Source: Chlorella sorokiniana (Eukaryota > Chlorophyta > Trebouxiophyceae > Chlorellales > Chlorellaceae). Taken from it: DNA of 64,000 nucleotides. Of this stretch, positions 30,873 through 43,645 are shown in pieces. The notes below the pieces were generated by a model that saw nothing but the letters and a program-made list of their open reading frames with translations, ran no database searches and was not told the DNA's origin. Made by a program: the position numbers and the translations under genes. The DNA is taken from assembly GCA_025917655.1 (NCBI GenBank), contig CP084620.1, positions 3,038,001 to 3,102,000 of the forward strand, read 5' to 3'. Numbering within the stretch: the stretch's first letter is position 1; every line of letters starts with the position of its first letter.

Positions 30873-33800
30873 ATGATGGTCACGGCTGCTATGAGCGAGC
30901 GCTGCGCCCGCAGCCTGGCGGGTGGGGCCTCCACCAGCAGTGCGCCACACCAGTTTGCACCTCGTGGCCTAGCACCCCGTCAGCAGCGGCGAACCAGGCA
31001 ACGGGGAGCCAGCCTACAAGTGCACGCTGCGGCGACAACAGTGGACAGGTGGGTGCTGCTGCCGCAAGCGGCGCCGTCTTCACGTTTGGCGCTGTCGACG
31101 GTCCACCATTGCACCCTCGTTCATTCCTTGCTTTTGAAATAAAGCAGGCATAGGCTAGTTGTGACGCAGCAGCCCGCTTCAACCAAATCACAAGCCCGCT
31201 CAATGTTGCATTGGCTTGGGATGTGACGGGTCCCTTTTCTCTGCCTGCGTTCAGGCCGTTCTGGCAGAAACTGCCCTTCTTCTCCACACAGCGCGATGCC
31301 TACGAGCAGCTGCAGATGGAGGTGCGCTGTGCAGCATTGCGTGCTTGACAGCGCGGCTGCGCTCTGCGCTGCTGTGGCGCTTCTGGTTCGGTCAGCCTGG
31401 CGTCGCTGCCGCTGCAGAGAGGCCCATCACTGCGGGCTGCAGGGCATGCTGCTCCCGCCTCCCGTGACCTTTGGTTCCTGGCCCTGCGCTGTGCACCTGC
31501 GCAGATGGGGTACTGCAACATCCGGCAGCAGTACACGCCCGAGCTGGTGCGGCAGCGCGCCGCGGGCTCCCCCGCGCGCCTTTGCCGCGCTGGTCGGCCG
31601 CGGCGTGCAGATCGGCTGGGAGGTCGGCCTCTTCCTGGCCGCGCTGTACGCCGACAGCCTGTCAGGCCAGGCAGACGACAGTGTACTGGTGAAGAAGCGG
31701 GCCACCGAGCTGCGGGACCTGCTCACCCGGCTGGGCCCCACATTCATCAAGGCCGGCCAGGCACGCACAGCTACCTGTTGCCCCTACGCTTCCCCCTGCG
31801 CCGCCGCCCATGCTCCCACTGTACTTTGGCTGCGTGCTCGTTACAGCCGCGCTTCGCACGCTGCGCCCATCCCCTCTTGAAACGCACGCATGCACTGCAA
31901 CTCACATGCGCATTCACAGTCTTTCCTCCGGTTTGGACACCCCCCTCCCTCCCCCCTTCCATCCCTGCCGCAGGTTCTGGCCAACCGCCCGATATCGTGC
32001 GGGAGGATTACATGAACGAGCTGTGCGTGCTGCAGGACGACGTGCCGCCCTTTCCAGACGAACAGGCAAGCCTGGTGCTTGCATGTGCGCGTGGTGGCGT
32101 GCAGTTGGCAGCGCTGTCCTCGCATGTGCGCGTGGTGGCAGGCAGGCTGCAGGCGGTCGGCAGGGAGGGGTGATGGCTGAACAGCGTTTGCCATGGGAGC
32201 CGCAGACATGGAGCCGCCCCACTGCCTGCTGCCCTGAGCCTGCGTGACCCCGCTGTGCGCCCCCTCCCCTCCAGGCATTCGCTTTGATCGAGTCGTCGCT
32301 GGGCCGCCCCCTGGGGGAGGTGTTTTCCTCCATCTCTGAGCGCCCCATCGCCGCCGCCAGCCTGGGCCAGGTGTACAAGGCGGTACTGCGGGACACGGGG
32401 GAGGAGGTGGCGGTCAAGGTGGGCGCCGCCTGCCGGCTGCGCACCGCCTCCGCCTGCATGCCTTGCATGCATGGCCGCACTTGCTTGCTCGTGCAGAGTT
32501 TTGACGGTGTGTTTAGGGGGACATGCTGGAGGAGGAAATCGGGGCCCTGGTGGTCAGGCTCTGGTGGTCAGAGCTGACGGCTCACGACGCAGGCTGCACC
32601 GAGCTGCTGAGCACCTCCACTTCTGCCATCGCCGCTTCCCGCCCTGTGCAGGTGCAGCGCCCGGGCGTGGAGCCGCTCATCTTCCGGGACATCTTCATCT
32701 TCCGCACCCTGGGCACATTCATCAACGGCTGGTGGGGTGCTGCTTAGAGGCGTCACGCCTGCCCGCCCCCTCTGCTTCTGCTGTGGTGTCCTGGACCTGC
32801 CTGCGCTTCTGCCTCCTGTACGGCGCGTGCTGAGCTTCACAGCAACGCCTGGCGCTGCAGTTTCCAGCCTTCTTCCATCCCTCGTCCGCCTCCATGTCCC
32901 ATCCACCCTGCCACGCCTCTATCGCCTGCGCCCGCAGGTCGCTGCGCCGCCTGGGCTGCAACGCGGAGCTGATTGTGGACGAGTTTGGGGAGAAGCTGCT
33001 GGAGGAGCTGGACTACGTGCAGGAGGCGCGCAACATCCAGGTGCCCCCCGCGCCCCCCTTCCTTGCCTGGCTGCTGTTTCTTTGACAGCTTTTTCACAGT
33101 TTACTGGGGCTGGTGTGAGGCCTGGGGCGGGTGTGAGGCCGGTGCGCAACGTTAACTGCAGGCTCCAGCCATGCCGGCCAGCCTGCTTGAATCGCAATTT
33201 GATCAGGCTGTACCCATTATGGCCCTGCGCCCTGTCGCCCCTCACAGCCTTCACAGCCTGACTGTGTCCGCATCCTGGCTCGCGTGCTGTACTTGCATGC
33301 ATGTTGTTCGTACCTGCGCTGAACGTGGTGTCGATGCGTGCCTCGTGGTGCCTGCAGGACTTCTTCGCCAACTTTGACGGCGACCCGCTGGTGAAAATCC
33401 CGTGGGTGCGCCGCGACCTCTCCGGCCCACAGGTGGGGCGCTGCGCCAGCGCCACTCTGCCCTACCGCGCTCGATTTTGAAGACCCCTGCCCTTGCCGCC
33501 CAGCGCCGCTCCTCCTGCCGCCCGCTGTGCTTGGCCGATGCAAGCCGGTCGGGCGGCTGAGTGCTGGGGGCGCAGGGTGCAGCGTCTGGCAACCCTTTGT
33601 CAACAGTACATGTCTCCTCTCCCCCAGCTGCTGCCCCCTTCACAACTGGCTGCCTGACCCTCCCAGTCTGAGGTTCGGCCTGCCTCCCCTCACCCCTGCC
33701 CGCCCTGCTTCCTGTCCCTCAGGTGCTGGTGATGGAATGGATCGACGGCCTCCGCTGCACCGACGTAGAGGCCATCAAGGCATCGGGGCTGGACCTGCAG

Positions 33801-36800
33801 GTGGGTTGAGGGCGGATGGGGCGGGTGGGTAATGGCGTCTGCCAACCGCCGGCCACGCCTGCATCCTGGCTGGCCAAGCGGCTGTGGGCCCGGGTATGCT
33901 GATTTGCAAAGCTGCAAGGAAGGACGCTGCAAGAAAGGTCTTCCTGAACCTGGTCGCGCCTGCCCGCCGCCTGCCCGCAGGCCTTCATCCGCACGGGGGT
34001 GGTGTCTGGGCTGAGGCAGCTGCTGGAGTTTGGCCTCTTCCACGGCGACCCGCACCCAGGTGCGGCCCGCTGCCTGCAAGGCACACGCTGCACGCACCTT
34101 TGCGCTCCAGCAACCAGGCTGCCAGCAGCTGCGTGTGGAAGTGTGGCGGCAGCGGTCGGCGGGCGTTGGTCAGCGTGCGGCTGGCCGTCAGTGAAGGACG
34201 GGATGTGACCCTGTCGGTGAACGGCCCGTGATCCATCCGTGCACCGCAGGCAACATCTTTGCGCTGCCCGATGGCCGCATCGCGTACGTGGACTTTGGCA
34301 ACGTGGCGGAGCTCAGCCAGCGCAACAAGGTGCGGTTTAGACCGCCGCCCATGCATTTCAGGCCAGCTAGCCAGGCTCAATTTGGTGGATGAGTTCAAGA
34401 ATGCCCTTCCCCCTTCTGCATCACACACCCACACGTGGTTTGCTTCCACTTTCATGCCGCCTGCCTCCCCACGTTCACAATTGACATGCACACTGCCGCC
34501 ACCTCTGTGCCGCCTGCCTCCCCACCTTCACAAGCCACACCTCTACCGCCTCTACCGCCTGTGCAGGAGATCCTGATCGATGCGGTGGTGCACGCCGTGA
34601 ACAAGGACTACCCGGGCATGGCGGGCGACTTCATCAAGCTGGGCTTCCTGGCCAAGGGTGAGGCTGCAGTGCTGCTGAGCCCGCGCAGCGCAGCGCCGGA
34701 CCAAAGGCGCAGGGCTTGGGACCTTGGTGGCTGGCACCCGTGACAGCTTCTGGTGGCAATCTTCTGCTGCCGTGCACCAGCAGGTCTCCGTTTCTATCCA
34801 CCCAGCCACTTCCCCAACCTTAGCCTGTTGAACATCCTCTCCCTCCCCTCTCACACCTGACCGACACGCTGAACACCGACAGACACACTGAACACCCGCC
34901 GCCTCCTGCCCCACCCCTACAATCAATCAGGCACCAACGTGGACCCGCTGGTGCCGGCGCTGGAGAAGATCTGGGCCGACTCCCTGGGCCAGTCGCTCGC
35001 CGACTTCAACTTCAGGTAGGGCGGTCAGTTTTGAGATTTTGTGCCTGTGTGTACGTGGGGGAGGGGGGCAGGGCGTGGGGAGTGATTGGGCGAGGAAGTT
35101 GGGTTGGCCGTGAGGGGTCAAGAGGCGTGGGGCACGCTGGGAACCTCATGGCTGCCTGAGCGTGTGTGCCTGGACTGGGTGAGGGGTGGGGCCAGGACAG
35201 GACACAATCCGGCTGCCTGTCGGCCAGCCGTTGCGGCTGCCTGGCGGTTTGCCGGTGCGGCCCTTGATCGTGCCCTTGCTTGCCGCCCGCAGGACCGTCA
35301 CCTCCAAGTTCAACGAGCTGGTGTACCAGTACCCCATCCGCATCCCCGAGCGGTACTCCTGGTCATCCGGTACGCGCGCCGCAGAGCTCCCCGGCTGTAA
35401 TCGCCGCGTCGCCGGCGCGCGTGCGTGGCTCGGCCGGGGGCAGGCAGCTGCCTGCCATCTCCCGCGCGCGGCCCGGCCTGCAGTCGCACGCTGCGTCATC
35501 CCCGCCCACCCGCCCCCTTCCGCCCCCTTTGCTGTCGCCGCAGTTCGCTGCTGACCCAAGAGGGCATCTGCCTCACGCTGGACCCCGACTTTCACTTCCT
35601 TGAGGTGGCCTACCCGTACGTGGCGCGCAGGTGGGTGGCTTGTAAAGCATGCCAGCCTGCCGGGAAGGTTCTTGAGGGATTGGTTTGTTCTTTGCTTGAG
35701 AGTTGAGAGAGGTCTGCTCACAGTAGATCGGTGTGTGTTTCTTTGGTGGGGAGGTGTGTTTCTTTTGGGGGATGCATGCTGCTGCACTCTGTGCAGCCTC
35801 TCCCACTGACACGGGCGCCCTCTTTCGCGCAGGCTGCTGACGGACGAGGACCCCGCACTGCGCACTCGCCTGTTCCAGGTGGGCAAGGGCGGCCTTGGAC
35901 ACTGGCAACTGGTGTCCGGGGCCGCGCGACCCGGGCACCTGCAGCCACATGCCTGCCCGCTCCCTTGCCCTGTTGTGCGGCCGCGCTTGGCAGCCCGCCT
36001 GCCGCGTGCCTGCTAGGCTCTGCTTGCCGTGATCTCCCACCCTGTGCTAGCCGGGGCAGCCTTTGGAAGCATTGCCCGCACAAGCTTGCGCGGTTGCCCG
36101 CGATAACCCCGCAACGCTGTCTTGCTGCCTTTTGACCTGCTGTACTGCGCCTGCAAAAACCGTACCGCAGGTCCTCTTCCAGGACGGGCGGTTCCAGTGG
36201 GACCGGCTGGAGAACCTGCTGCGCCTGGCCAAGGAGGGCACCGGCGGTCCCGGCTCCGCAGCCAACGCCGGCGGCGGCCTGGACCTGTCGGCTACCGTGT
36301 CGGACGGGGCACGGGTGAGATGGAAGAGCGGGGAGGGGCACCATGGGGGGGAAATGCACCATGGGAAGGTGGGGGTTCCTGTTGGGTGGGGGCGTTGCGG
36401 GAGCTTGGGGTGGTGGGAACGTGCAGCAGGGAGCTACTGTGCCAACCGGTTGGAGCAGGGGGTGCCACGATCAGCGACTGTTTCCATCTGCTGCATCCCG
36501 GTCTCTACGTCGGGCGCGTACTGGAACGGCACGCGCCCGACGTGGAGGCCGGGACGGAGCAGGGGAAGAAGTCGCTGACCGCGGAGTCGGGCGGCATCCT
36601 GGACGAGATGCTCAGGCTGAGATGCTCAGGCTGAGGGAAAGCTGGGAGCGGCGGAGGGGCGGAGGCAAAGCTTGAAGGGGCGGAGGGGCGGAGGGGAAGT
36701 GGGTGGAAGAGGGTTAGGATGGGAGGCGGGTAGGATGGGGGCCCTTCTCTTGATATTTCCTCCAGGGCGAGATCACGATGATGGTCATGAACATGCCTCA

Positions 36801-37418
36801 AGCAGGTGCCTGCTTGCTAGATGGCACGCCTTCTCACCGCCCGGCTGAGCAGCTGGGCTGGCCTCTTCCCTCACCCGCCGCCCATCCGCCCGGCCCTGCG
36901 GAACCGCAGGTGGTGCTGCTGGACGACGAGCTGCGCCGCCAGCTTCTGCGCGCCTTCACCGAGGACGACCGCCTGCACGTGGAGGAGCTGTCCCGCCTGC
37001 TGCGCCTGGTGCAGGTGGGGAACCGCCCCGTTCTGCGCAGCCATCCAACAGCCAGCGCTGCCATCGGTGTCAACGCTGGCCTGCTGCCCTGCTGCTGCCC
37101 TGGCTGTGCTGCGCGCCATAGTCAGCAAATTTCGACATTCCGGGCAATCTAAGCCGAAACATCCATCCGGGAAGTACCGTCCCGGGCCTGTGGCTGTCGG
37201 TTGCAGCCTTGCCGCGCCCCGCTCTCCCTTCTTCTGCTTGGCCTCTCTTTCCTTTCCACGCCTCTTTCCTCGTTCATCTAATCTAATCCTCACCCCCACT
37301 TATGTTCCCGCAGGACGACATCAACCTGCCGCGGGTGGTGCAGTCGGGGGTGCAGCAGCTGCCCACGCTGGCGCGTCAGCTGGCGCTGGGCTGGTCCGAC
37401 CGCGTGCTGGCCTCCTGA
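30873..37418 (+). CDS. Plastid ABC1/UbiB-family atypical kinase, ABC1K3-like
   Basis: Plastid ABC1 kinases sit on plastoglobules and thylakoids and control tocopherol, plastoquinone and carotenoid metabolism. Exon 1 (30873-31048) encodes a Ser/Ala/Arg-rich transit peptide ending near SLQVHAAATT. Exon 2 (31255-31321) gives FWQKLPFFSTQRDAYEQLQ. Kinase landmarks are the KxGQ motif in GPTFIKAGQVLANRPDI (across an intron), the Ala-rich loop AAASLGQVYKA, lysine in EEVAVKVQRPGVEP, EELDYVQEARNIQ, the catalytic block LFHGDPHPGN and the metal-binding DFG in IAYVDFGN. The C-terminal region, KFNELVYQYPIRIPERYSL to LRRQLLRAFTEDDRLHVEE, matches my memory of Arabidopsis At1g79600 (ABC1K3). Frame changes occur at 31569-31573, 31988-31990 and near 35358. 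The intron after KAGQ (from 31761) starts GC. Confidence 0.87.
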
Positions 37419-38319
37419 GAGCGGCGGCCCAGCCCTCAGCGCGCCCCTCCCTGGGGGCCGCCCGCTGCACACAGCTGCGACGCTGCGCAAGCTGCAGCAA
37501 TGCCCGCTGTGCATGCTGTTCTGCCGCTTCTCGAGCACCTGGCAACGAGTGACCCCTGCCCTTCTTCGGCCACGTAACACCATGCCCCCGACCCCCAGCC
37601 CGACATGCCCCCTGGTCCTATGCACTTTGCCCGTTTTCATGTGTTTTTCCTCTTTCTTGACGCATGCGGGGCCACTCGCTCAATTTATGCCCACACCTGT
37701 TGCTCCCTTGGTTCATTTCATTTCGATTTGTGCGACAGTCGCTTCATTCAGAGGATCCCCGTTTTCAACCAGTGGCCTGCCCCCTCCGTATTTCATTGCA
37801 AAGCCTATCCGCTCCATGATTTCCTCCCCCTGCTGTTACAAACGTGCCTGCTTGCTTGCAGCTTGCTGCTGATCTGCTCAGTAAAGGGCTGGCTCCTCAG
37901 CATGCTGCCTCCTAAGGCGCAGCGCGAGGCGCCAGCGCGCTGATGGGGCATCCAGCGGTGCAGGAGGGCTGGGCTGGGTTGAGGGCTGGCATCCTTGCCT
38001 GGAACAGGCTGCGCACTTACAGCATGGTACAGGGAGCAAAATGCGGCACGCATGCTATATTGCAGAAATGATGGATCAAAGACCGAGAGGGGAAGACAGG
38101 AAAGCGAGCGGGGCGAGCACAATGGGAGGCAGAGGCAGAGTAAGGCGGACGGGCTGCAGGAGATTGCACAAAGAAGTGAGGGGTTTGGCGGGAGCCATGT
38201 GTTGGCGGCTGGTCGGGTGGACTGAGCTATAGAGAGCCAGAGGGTTTGAGGAGGGATTGGAAGATGAAAGACAGGGGAGAGACAAGGAGGGGCGTGGGCA
38301 CCAGGCAGCCGACTGACTC
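37419..38319. other. Convergent intergenic region, ABC1 kinase / UPF0301 gene
   Basis: 901 bp holding two 3' untranslated regions. TTACA occurs at 37836-37840 and 38017-38021, TGTAA on the minus strand, both candidate poly(A) signals for the UPF0301 gene. The stretch 38060-38300 is strongly purine-rich (GGGGAAGACAGG-like). No gene seen. Confidence 0.5.
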
Positions 38320-40218
38320 TCAGCACATCAAAGGGAGCCGATGGGTAAATTTGTTTTCTTTAGAAGGAGCTTCTACCGCTAAGCTCTCAAATGCCGGCTC
38401 CATCCCGGTAGTCGGCTTCGGGCAGGCGCCCCCGCCGCCGCGGCTGCCGCTGCAGGCGCCGCCGCCGCTGCCGCCGCCCTCGCTCTCCTCGCCCTCCTTG
38501 GGCCCGTAGCCGCCGCCTGCCGCCCGCGAAATGTCAGGATCCGGCACTCCCAGAACCTCCCGGCTGAGCGCTGCCAGGTCACCGCCAGCCAGCTGCAGGC
38601 AGTCAGGCGACGTATTTGAGGGGAAGCTGGGGGCTTGCGAGCAGCCACCCGGCTGTTGGTCTCTACTCGGTTGCAGCGCAGGGCAAATAGCCAGCCAAGC
38701 ATTGATCATTCAGCCTGCCACCACCGCTGCCCTGCCACCTCCCACCTGCGCGACGTGGTGCCACAAGTCGGTCACGCCGCTGCCGCCTTCCGTGCGCCGC
38801 AGCACGGCGTGGCGCGAGGCCGACACCGGCAGCCACACTCCACGAGCGCACTCTGCCTCCAGCTGCCCAGAGCCCCAACCTGGGAACAACAAAATGTGCA
38901 TGTGGGTATGCAGGGTGAAGGTGCACTGACGCTGCGTTGAGTCACACAGCGGCGTGCAGGCTGCACCAGCTGGGGGCAGGCAGGCACCTCAACAAAATCA
39001 AGCGCGGCTCTACCCAAATCGCGCATGGCGAGCAGCAGACGGCGGCAGTGGCAGACGGCGGCAGCAACATTGCGGGCAGTGTCGCTGGTGCGTGCCTGCA
39101 TATCTGGACAGGACCTTGAACTGCTCGGGGCTGTACCGCCCCTCCACGATGCCGCGCTTGGCCGCATCCCAGCCACCCAGCTGAACAGGAGGGGGAGAGG
39201 GGGCGCTGGTCGTCGAGTGCATGCATGCCACAAGCTTTACATTGGAAGACCACAAATGGGCCGTATCCACACCCACAGCTGCCCCTGTGGTGTGTCTTGG
39301 CATGGCGCCCTGCCCAGCCAGCCACGCAGCACTGTCCCCGCTCTTGGTGGCCCCGCCCCGTCACACTCCCACCTCCCCCTAAGGTAAGACGACCAATCAG
39401 CATCAACTCACGTAGACGCCCGGGATGATCTCGGTGCTCTGCGGCAGCCCGGGAAGCCGTGCAGCAGGTGCACCGTGTCGCTGCCCACGTCGCCGCCGAG
39501 GTGCAGCTGCGCGCTGTCGAACTCGGGCGTGAGGAAGCCGGCGCCCTGGCCAAAGTGGGAGACGCGGTACTCGGTGGGCCTGAACGGGGAGATAGGTGGG
39601 GAGACCTGAGCTGTCCGCTCGAAACGTAGGCGGAGGAGCGATCGAAAGAGGGGAAGCAGCCACACTAGATTTTTGCCGAGGGCAAGATGCAGCTGGGAAG
39701 GCGGCAGCGCAGCGGGCGTGCATGGTGCGCCATGGCCCGGCTGCTTGTATTGGGTGCGGGCCCAGCAGGCGCGTGCGCCAACCGCACCCAACCGCTGGCC
39801 CCGCCACCCACCTGTTGAGGATGAGCCCCGCCGATCCGCGCTCATCGTGAGCCCAGATGAGGATCACGCTCATGTGGAAGTAGGTCTGGGAGGTGGCGAA
39901 CATGAGGGGGTTGGCCAGCAGCAGGCAGCCATGCTCGGGCTGTGGCAGCGGGTGGGCCCACTCCGGGTCGCTTGCCGCCGCCCCTCCCGCGCCGCCATCG
40001 CCGCCCGCCGCTTTGCTGGAGGCCACCAGCGCGGCGCGGAACCTGCGCCAGTCGCTGTCCAGACCCGCCACGGGCAGCGTGTCTGGAATGCTGCTGCCGC
40101 TGGCGCCCTGCTCGTCGTCGCCCGACGCTGCGCAGCGCCAGCGGGACGCTGCCGCTCGTCGGCAGGCCCTGCCGGGGCCCACCTGCGGGGAAGGGCGGGG
40201 ATTCACCGGGCATTTCAC
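38320..40218 (-). CDS. UPF0301 / AlgH (DUF179) family protein, probably plastid
   Basis: AlgH-family proteins occur in bacteria and plastid-bearing eukaryotes; their biochemical role is unsettled. The core begins GCLLLANPLMFATSQTYFHM, continues VILIWAHDERGSAGLILNRP (the hallmark GLIxNRP), then LHLGGDVGSDTVHLLHGFPG (the family's G-G-P/D-V block with LHxL), STEIIPGVYVGGWDAAKRGI and QFKVLSRYAGWGSGQLEAEC. The N-terminal GRACRRAAASRWRCAAS looks like the end of a transit peptide. The start is uncertain: ATG at 40218 is used here, but CCGCAG/GTGGGC at about 40182 could be an acceptor with exon 1 further upstream. The C-terminal Gly/Ala-rich tail is specific to this gene. One base appears missing at 39448-39453. 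Confidence 0.85.
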
Positions 40219-40619
40219 CAGGGCGTCGGCCTGAGCAAGGCAAGCCTAGGTGGTAGGGAGGGGGAGTGTGCCTTGGCCTCAGGGAGTGCGCCGGGCTGCG
40301 GGTTCGACTCACCGCCGAGACATTTATGCACCGTTGGCAGCTGGCAAGGGGCTGAAGGCAGTGAGGCCTGGCTGTCAAGACAGCTGAGGCTCCGCTGCAA
40401 ACGGCAGCGGGCGTGGGCATTGCTGTTGCCCGCTTGTAATACCTGCCTGCAATAGGGGATTAATTCTGGCGGTCTGCTACTGGACAAGAGGCCTGGCTCT
40501 GCTGGGTTTTGTATTTACCGGGTGAGCTGGCACTGCCACGGCGGGATTGGCGCGTACGGGGGCTTAAGCTCCTTGCGATAGCATCTCTGACATTGTCGCG
40601 AAACAAGTCGATTGTCCCC
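40219..40619. promoter_or_regulatory. Divergent gap, UPF0301 gene (-) / DUF1350 gene (+)
   Basis: 401 bp between the two predicted starts. It contains a tRNA-like stretch (separate entry), possibly an unrecognised first exon of the UPF0301 gene, and AT-richer DNA at 40430-40520. Confidence 0.45.
40237..40320 (+). other. tRNA-like sequence (decayed tRNA or tRNA-derived repeat)
   Basis: AAGCCTAGGTGGTAGG (40242-40257) resembles an A box and GGGTTCGACTC (40300-40310) a B box, about 56 bases apart as in a tRNA. The T stem pairs badly (two of five positions) and no acceptor stem closes, so this is not a working tRNA. A chance match is possible. Confidence 0.25.
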
Positions 40620-43600
40620 ATGGCAGCTGTGTCTGCCTCCTGGCGCCTGGCCGCGCGCCCTCAGGGCTGTTCCGTGATCGCCTGGTTGGCACCCAGGGCA
40701 AATCTCCATGGTAAGCTTCCAAGTCGCGTTTGAACCCGGGGGCCACTGCTGGAAGTTCACAGCGGTGATCGTGCGCCTCTCAACTGGCACACTCACAGCC
40801 CCACTGCGTCTTGAATGTCCCTCACTGTGTGCAGCCGCCAGCGCGCGACGCGCTGCGGCTCCCAACCAGGCCCAGCAGGCCTTCCGGCCCGTCCACGCCG
40901 CAGCGGCGGCCGGCGCCGCCGACCTGCCCGGCAGCAGCGGAACCGCCTCCTCCGCCTCTTCCAGCAAGGCGCCGCCCCAGGGCTTTACCAACCTGGAGCT
41001 GATGATTGCCAACCAGCTGGGCGGAGGCCCCGGAGGGGACTGGAAGGAGATGGAGGGCTGCTGGGTGCTGCGCCCCCAAACGACGCGGCGCCCAAATGCC
41101 TGGTGCACTTCATCGGCGGATCCTTTGTGGGCGCCGCCCCGCAGCTCGCCTACCGCCCGCTGCTGGAAGCCTTGGCGGCGCGCGGCGCGCTGGTGAGCCT
41201 TCCGCGATGGCTGGAAGCCGCGATGCCGACGGAATCTGTTGTGTGGCTGGCGTCTGTGGACGCACGTCCTCGCCCCGCCCAGCACGCCACACCTCGCCCC
41301 TGCCCCGGCGCAAATGTACTGCTGTACTGTGCAGGTCGTGGCGGTACCGTACGCCACCAGCTTCGACCACCTGCGCGTGTCAGACGAGGTGCACTTCAAG
41401 TTTGAGCGCTGCCTGAAGGCGCTCGGGCCGCAGGTGGGCGGCCCGCTGCCAGTGCTGTGCCTGCAGGCGCAAGTAACCCTGTCTGGCGCAACGAAATGAC
41501 CCCACGCAACACGTTTTTCGTCGTTGCCTTGGCTCTTCCTTTGGGGGAGCGACGGGCTGCAGCCGCCGTGGCGGCAGCGCCGCAGCACGCTGCTCGCCTT
41601 GCAAGCACCCACCATGCCGCCCCCCTGGCTCCCCGCCCCCAGGCCATCGTGCTGCGCCGCTTCGGCGTGGGCCACTCCCTCGGCGCGCTGCTGCACGCCC
41701 TCATCGCCAGCCGCTACCCCATTTCTTCCGCCGGCAACGCGCTCATGTCTTACAACAACCGCCCCGCCACCGGTGAACCCCTGCCCTTGCTCTTTGAGTC
41801 GGGGCCCTTGCTTTGCAGGCCTGGGCCCTTGCTTTGCGAGTGCATGGGCGCCCCGCGCACATCCTTGCAGCCGCGGCCGCGCGTTGCTGGTCTGAGCCGA
41901 GGGGTCGGCAGCTGCAGCCCCGTGCAAAGTGGTCGGGCAGCCTGATAGGCACGCGGCACGGCGCGCTTGCTGGATCTGACCATCGCGCCCGCCCCCGCGC
42001 GCCCCCCCCCCCCCCACACACACGCCCACCCACCCACGACTCTATGCCCACACTCCTCTCCTGCGTGTGCACGCTTTCCACCCGCCCCGCAGACTCCATC
42101 CCGCTGCTGTCGCCGCTCATTGCGCCCAACATCCGCGCCCTGGGCCCCATCCTGTCCCAGCTGGCCACCTCGCCGCTGCGGTCGGGGGTGGAGCAGTGGA
42201 TCGACCTGCTCAAGGGTGGGTGCTGCTGGGGCGGGTGCAGGCACGCTCAAGGGAAGGGAGGGGCCGCTGCTGGGTGGGTGCAGCACGGAAGAGTCAGCCC
42301 CCTTTTGCCTGGCCCTGCCCCCAAAGAGGACACTCCTGCCCTCACTTTTGTGCACGCACGTTTCCGCCCCTGTGCCTGCATGCGTATGATTTCCATGGTC
42401 CCCCTGGCAGGCGCCAGCCCGGCCTTTGTGCGGCAGGTGGTGCCCCTGCTGGAGCAGCTGACCCCATCTACCTGGACATCGCCACAGGCACCCAAGAGTT
42501 CTCGCCGCCGCCCGAGGAGAGCCGCTCCATCATCCGCCAGGGTGCGGCGCGCCCAAGTGGCGGCGGGCGGCGAGGGCTGCTCTGCAGGAGCTGGGTTGCA
42601 GTGTGGGAGCGTTGTGTTGCGGCGGCGCCTGCCAGGCGGTAAGCGTGCGGAGTCGGCGACTGGCAAGGGACAGCGGCTGAGAGAGTGCAGCAAGCGCACG
42701 CGAGCATGGCAGGTGTCGGGCCGATTCGCTTGCAGCGAGGGCTGGGGCGGTGTTGCACCAAAGCCCTTGCACCGCCAGCCAGCCCCACATTCTCCCCCAC
42801 CCCACCCACCCCGCCTGCAGGGTACGCGGTGCCGCGCAACCTGCTGCTGCGCTTCTCAGCCGACGAAATCGACGAGACGCCGCAGCTGGCAAGCACGCTG
42901 CAGTCGTCAGGTGCGGCGCTGCCCTCCCCATGTGGTGCTGCGCTCTCTGCAAGCAGCGACGTGCTGCCAGCACGCGCCAGCATGGCTGAAGACACCAGCC
43001 ACACTGTGCCGGAGGGCTGCCACGTCTGTGCTGTTTCTTGGTTGTGCACGTGCCACCTTGTAGAGTCTCCTTCCATGCGTTTGAGACCCTGTGGCTGTGC
43101 ACACTCGCCCAGTTTGTTTCATGTTTTCACGTGCGCGCGGCGCGCCCCCCACCCCACCCCACCCCACCCCACCCCACCCCACCAACACACACCTTCGCAC
43201 CCCTTCCCTCCCCGCAGCTGTGGCCTCCATGCTGGAGCTGACTGTGAAGACGCTCCCCGGGGACCACGCGCGGCCGCTGCAGCAGGACCTGAATCGCCTC
43301 TCCCCAGACCTCGCCCGCGCCGCCAGCCAGGCTGTGAGCCAGGGCGAGAGCCTGATCGGCCAGCTGGGCAGCCTGGCGAGCTCTGCGGGGCTGCCAGAGG
43401 CCGCCGCCAGCCAGCTGAGCGGGCTGGCCAAGCTGGGCATGGGCATGACGAGCATGCTGGCGCAGACGGTGGCATCCACCTCGGCGGCGGAAGACATCGA
43501 GGCGCTCGCCGACGAGATCGGCGCCTTCTGCGGGCTGCCCCGGGGCGCGCCCGCGTCGCCGCCGCCCGCGCTGCCCGCCGCAGCCACCGCCGCTGGCGGC

Positions 43601-43645
43601 GGCTCGCCGGCCTCGCCCACCGGCAGCTTTGACGCCAGCATTTGA
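40620..43645 (+). CDS. DUF1350 alpha/beta-hydrolase-like protein, probably plastid
   Basis: DUF1350 proteins are found in cyanobacteria, algae and plants; function is not established. Exon 1 (40620-40710) gives MAAVSASWRLAARPQG, transit-like, and joins in phase to 40835, AASARRAAAPNQAQQAFRP. The conserved domain begins around ELMIANQLGGGP, then KCLVHFIGGSFVGAAPQLAY, ALVVAVPYATSFDHLRVSDE and FGVGHSLGALLHALIASRY, whose GHSLG is the nucleophile-elbow pattern of serine hydrolases. Then come SYNNRPATDSIPLLSPLIAP and RNLLLRFSADEIDETPQLA. The C-terminal exon (43218-43645) is helical and Ala/Ser-rich and ends ASPTGSFDASI. Whether the enzyme is active cannot be told from the motif alone. One base appears missing at 41073-41077 and at 42462-42465. 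Confidence 0.85.
42002..42015. repeat. C14 run in a DUF1350 intron
   Basis: Fourteen C followed by ACACACACG and CCCACC repeats, upstream of the acceptor CCCGCAG of the next exon. Confidence 0.8.
43145..43193. repeat. (CCCCA)n tract in a DUF1350 intron
   Basis: About eight ACCCC units just upstream of the last 3' splice site (CCTCCCCGCAG, ending 43217). Confidence 0.85.

Noticed and set aside
40237-40320. A functional tRNA gene
   Set aside because: The T stem pairs at only two of five positions and the acceptor stem does not close.
43145-43193. (CCCCA)n as an interstitial telomere repeat
   Set aside because: Plant/algal telomeres are CCCTAAA-type. This is a short intronic simple repeat next to an acceptor.
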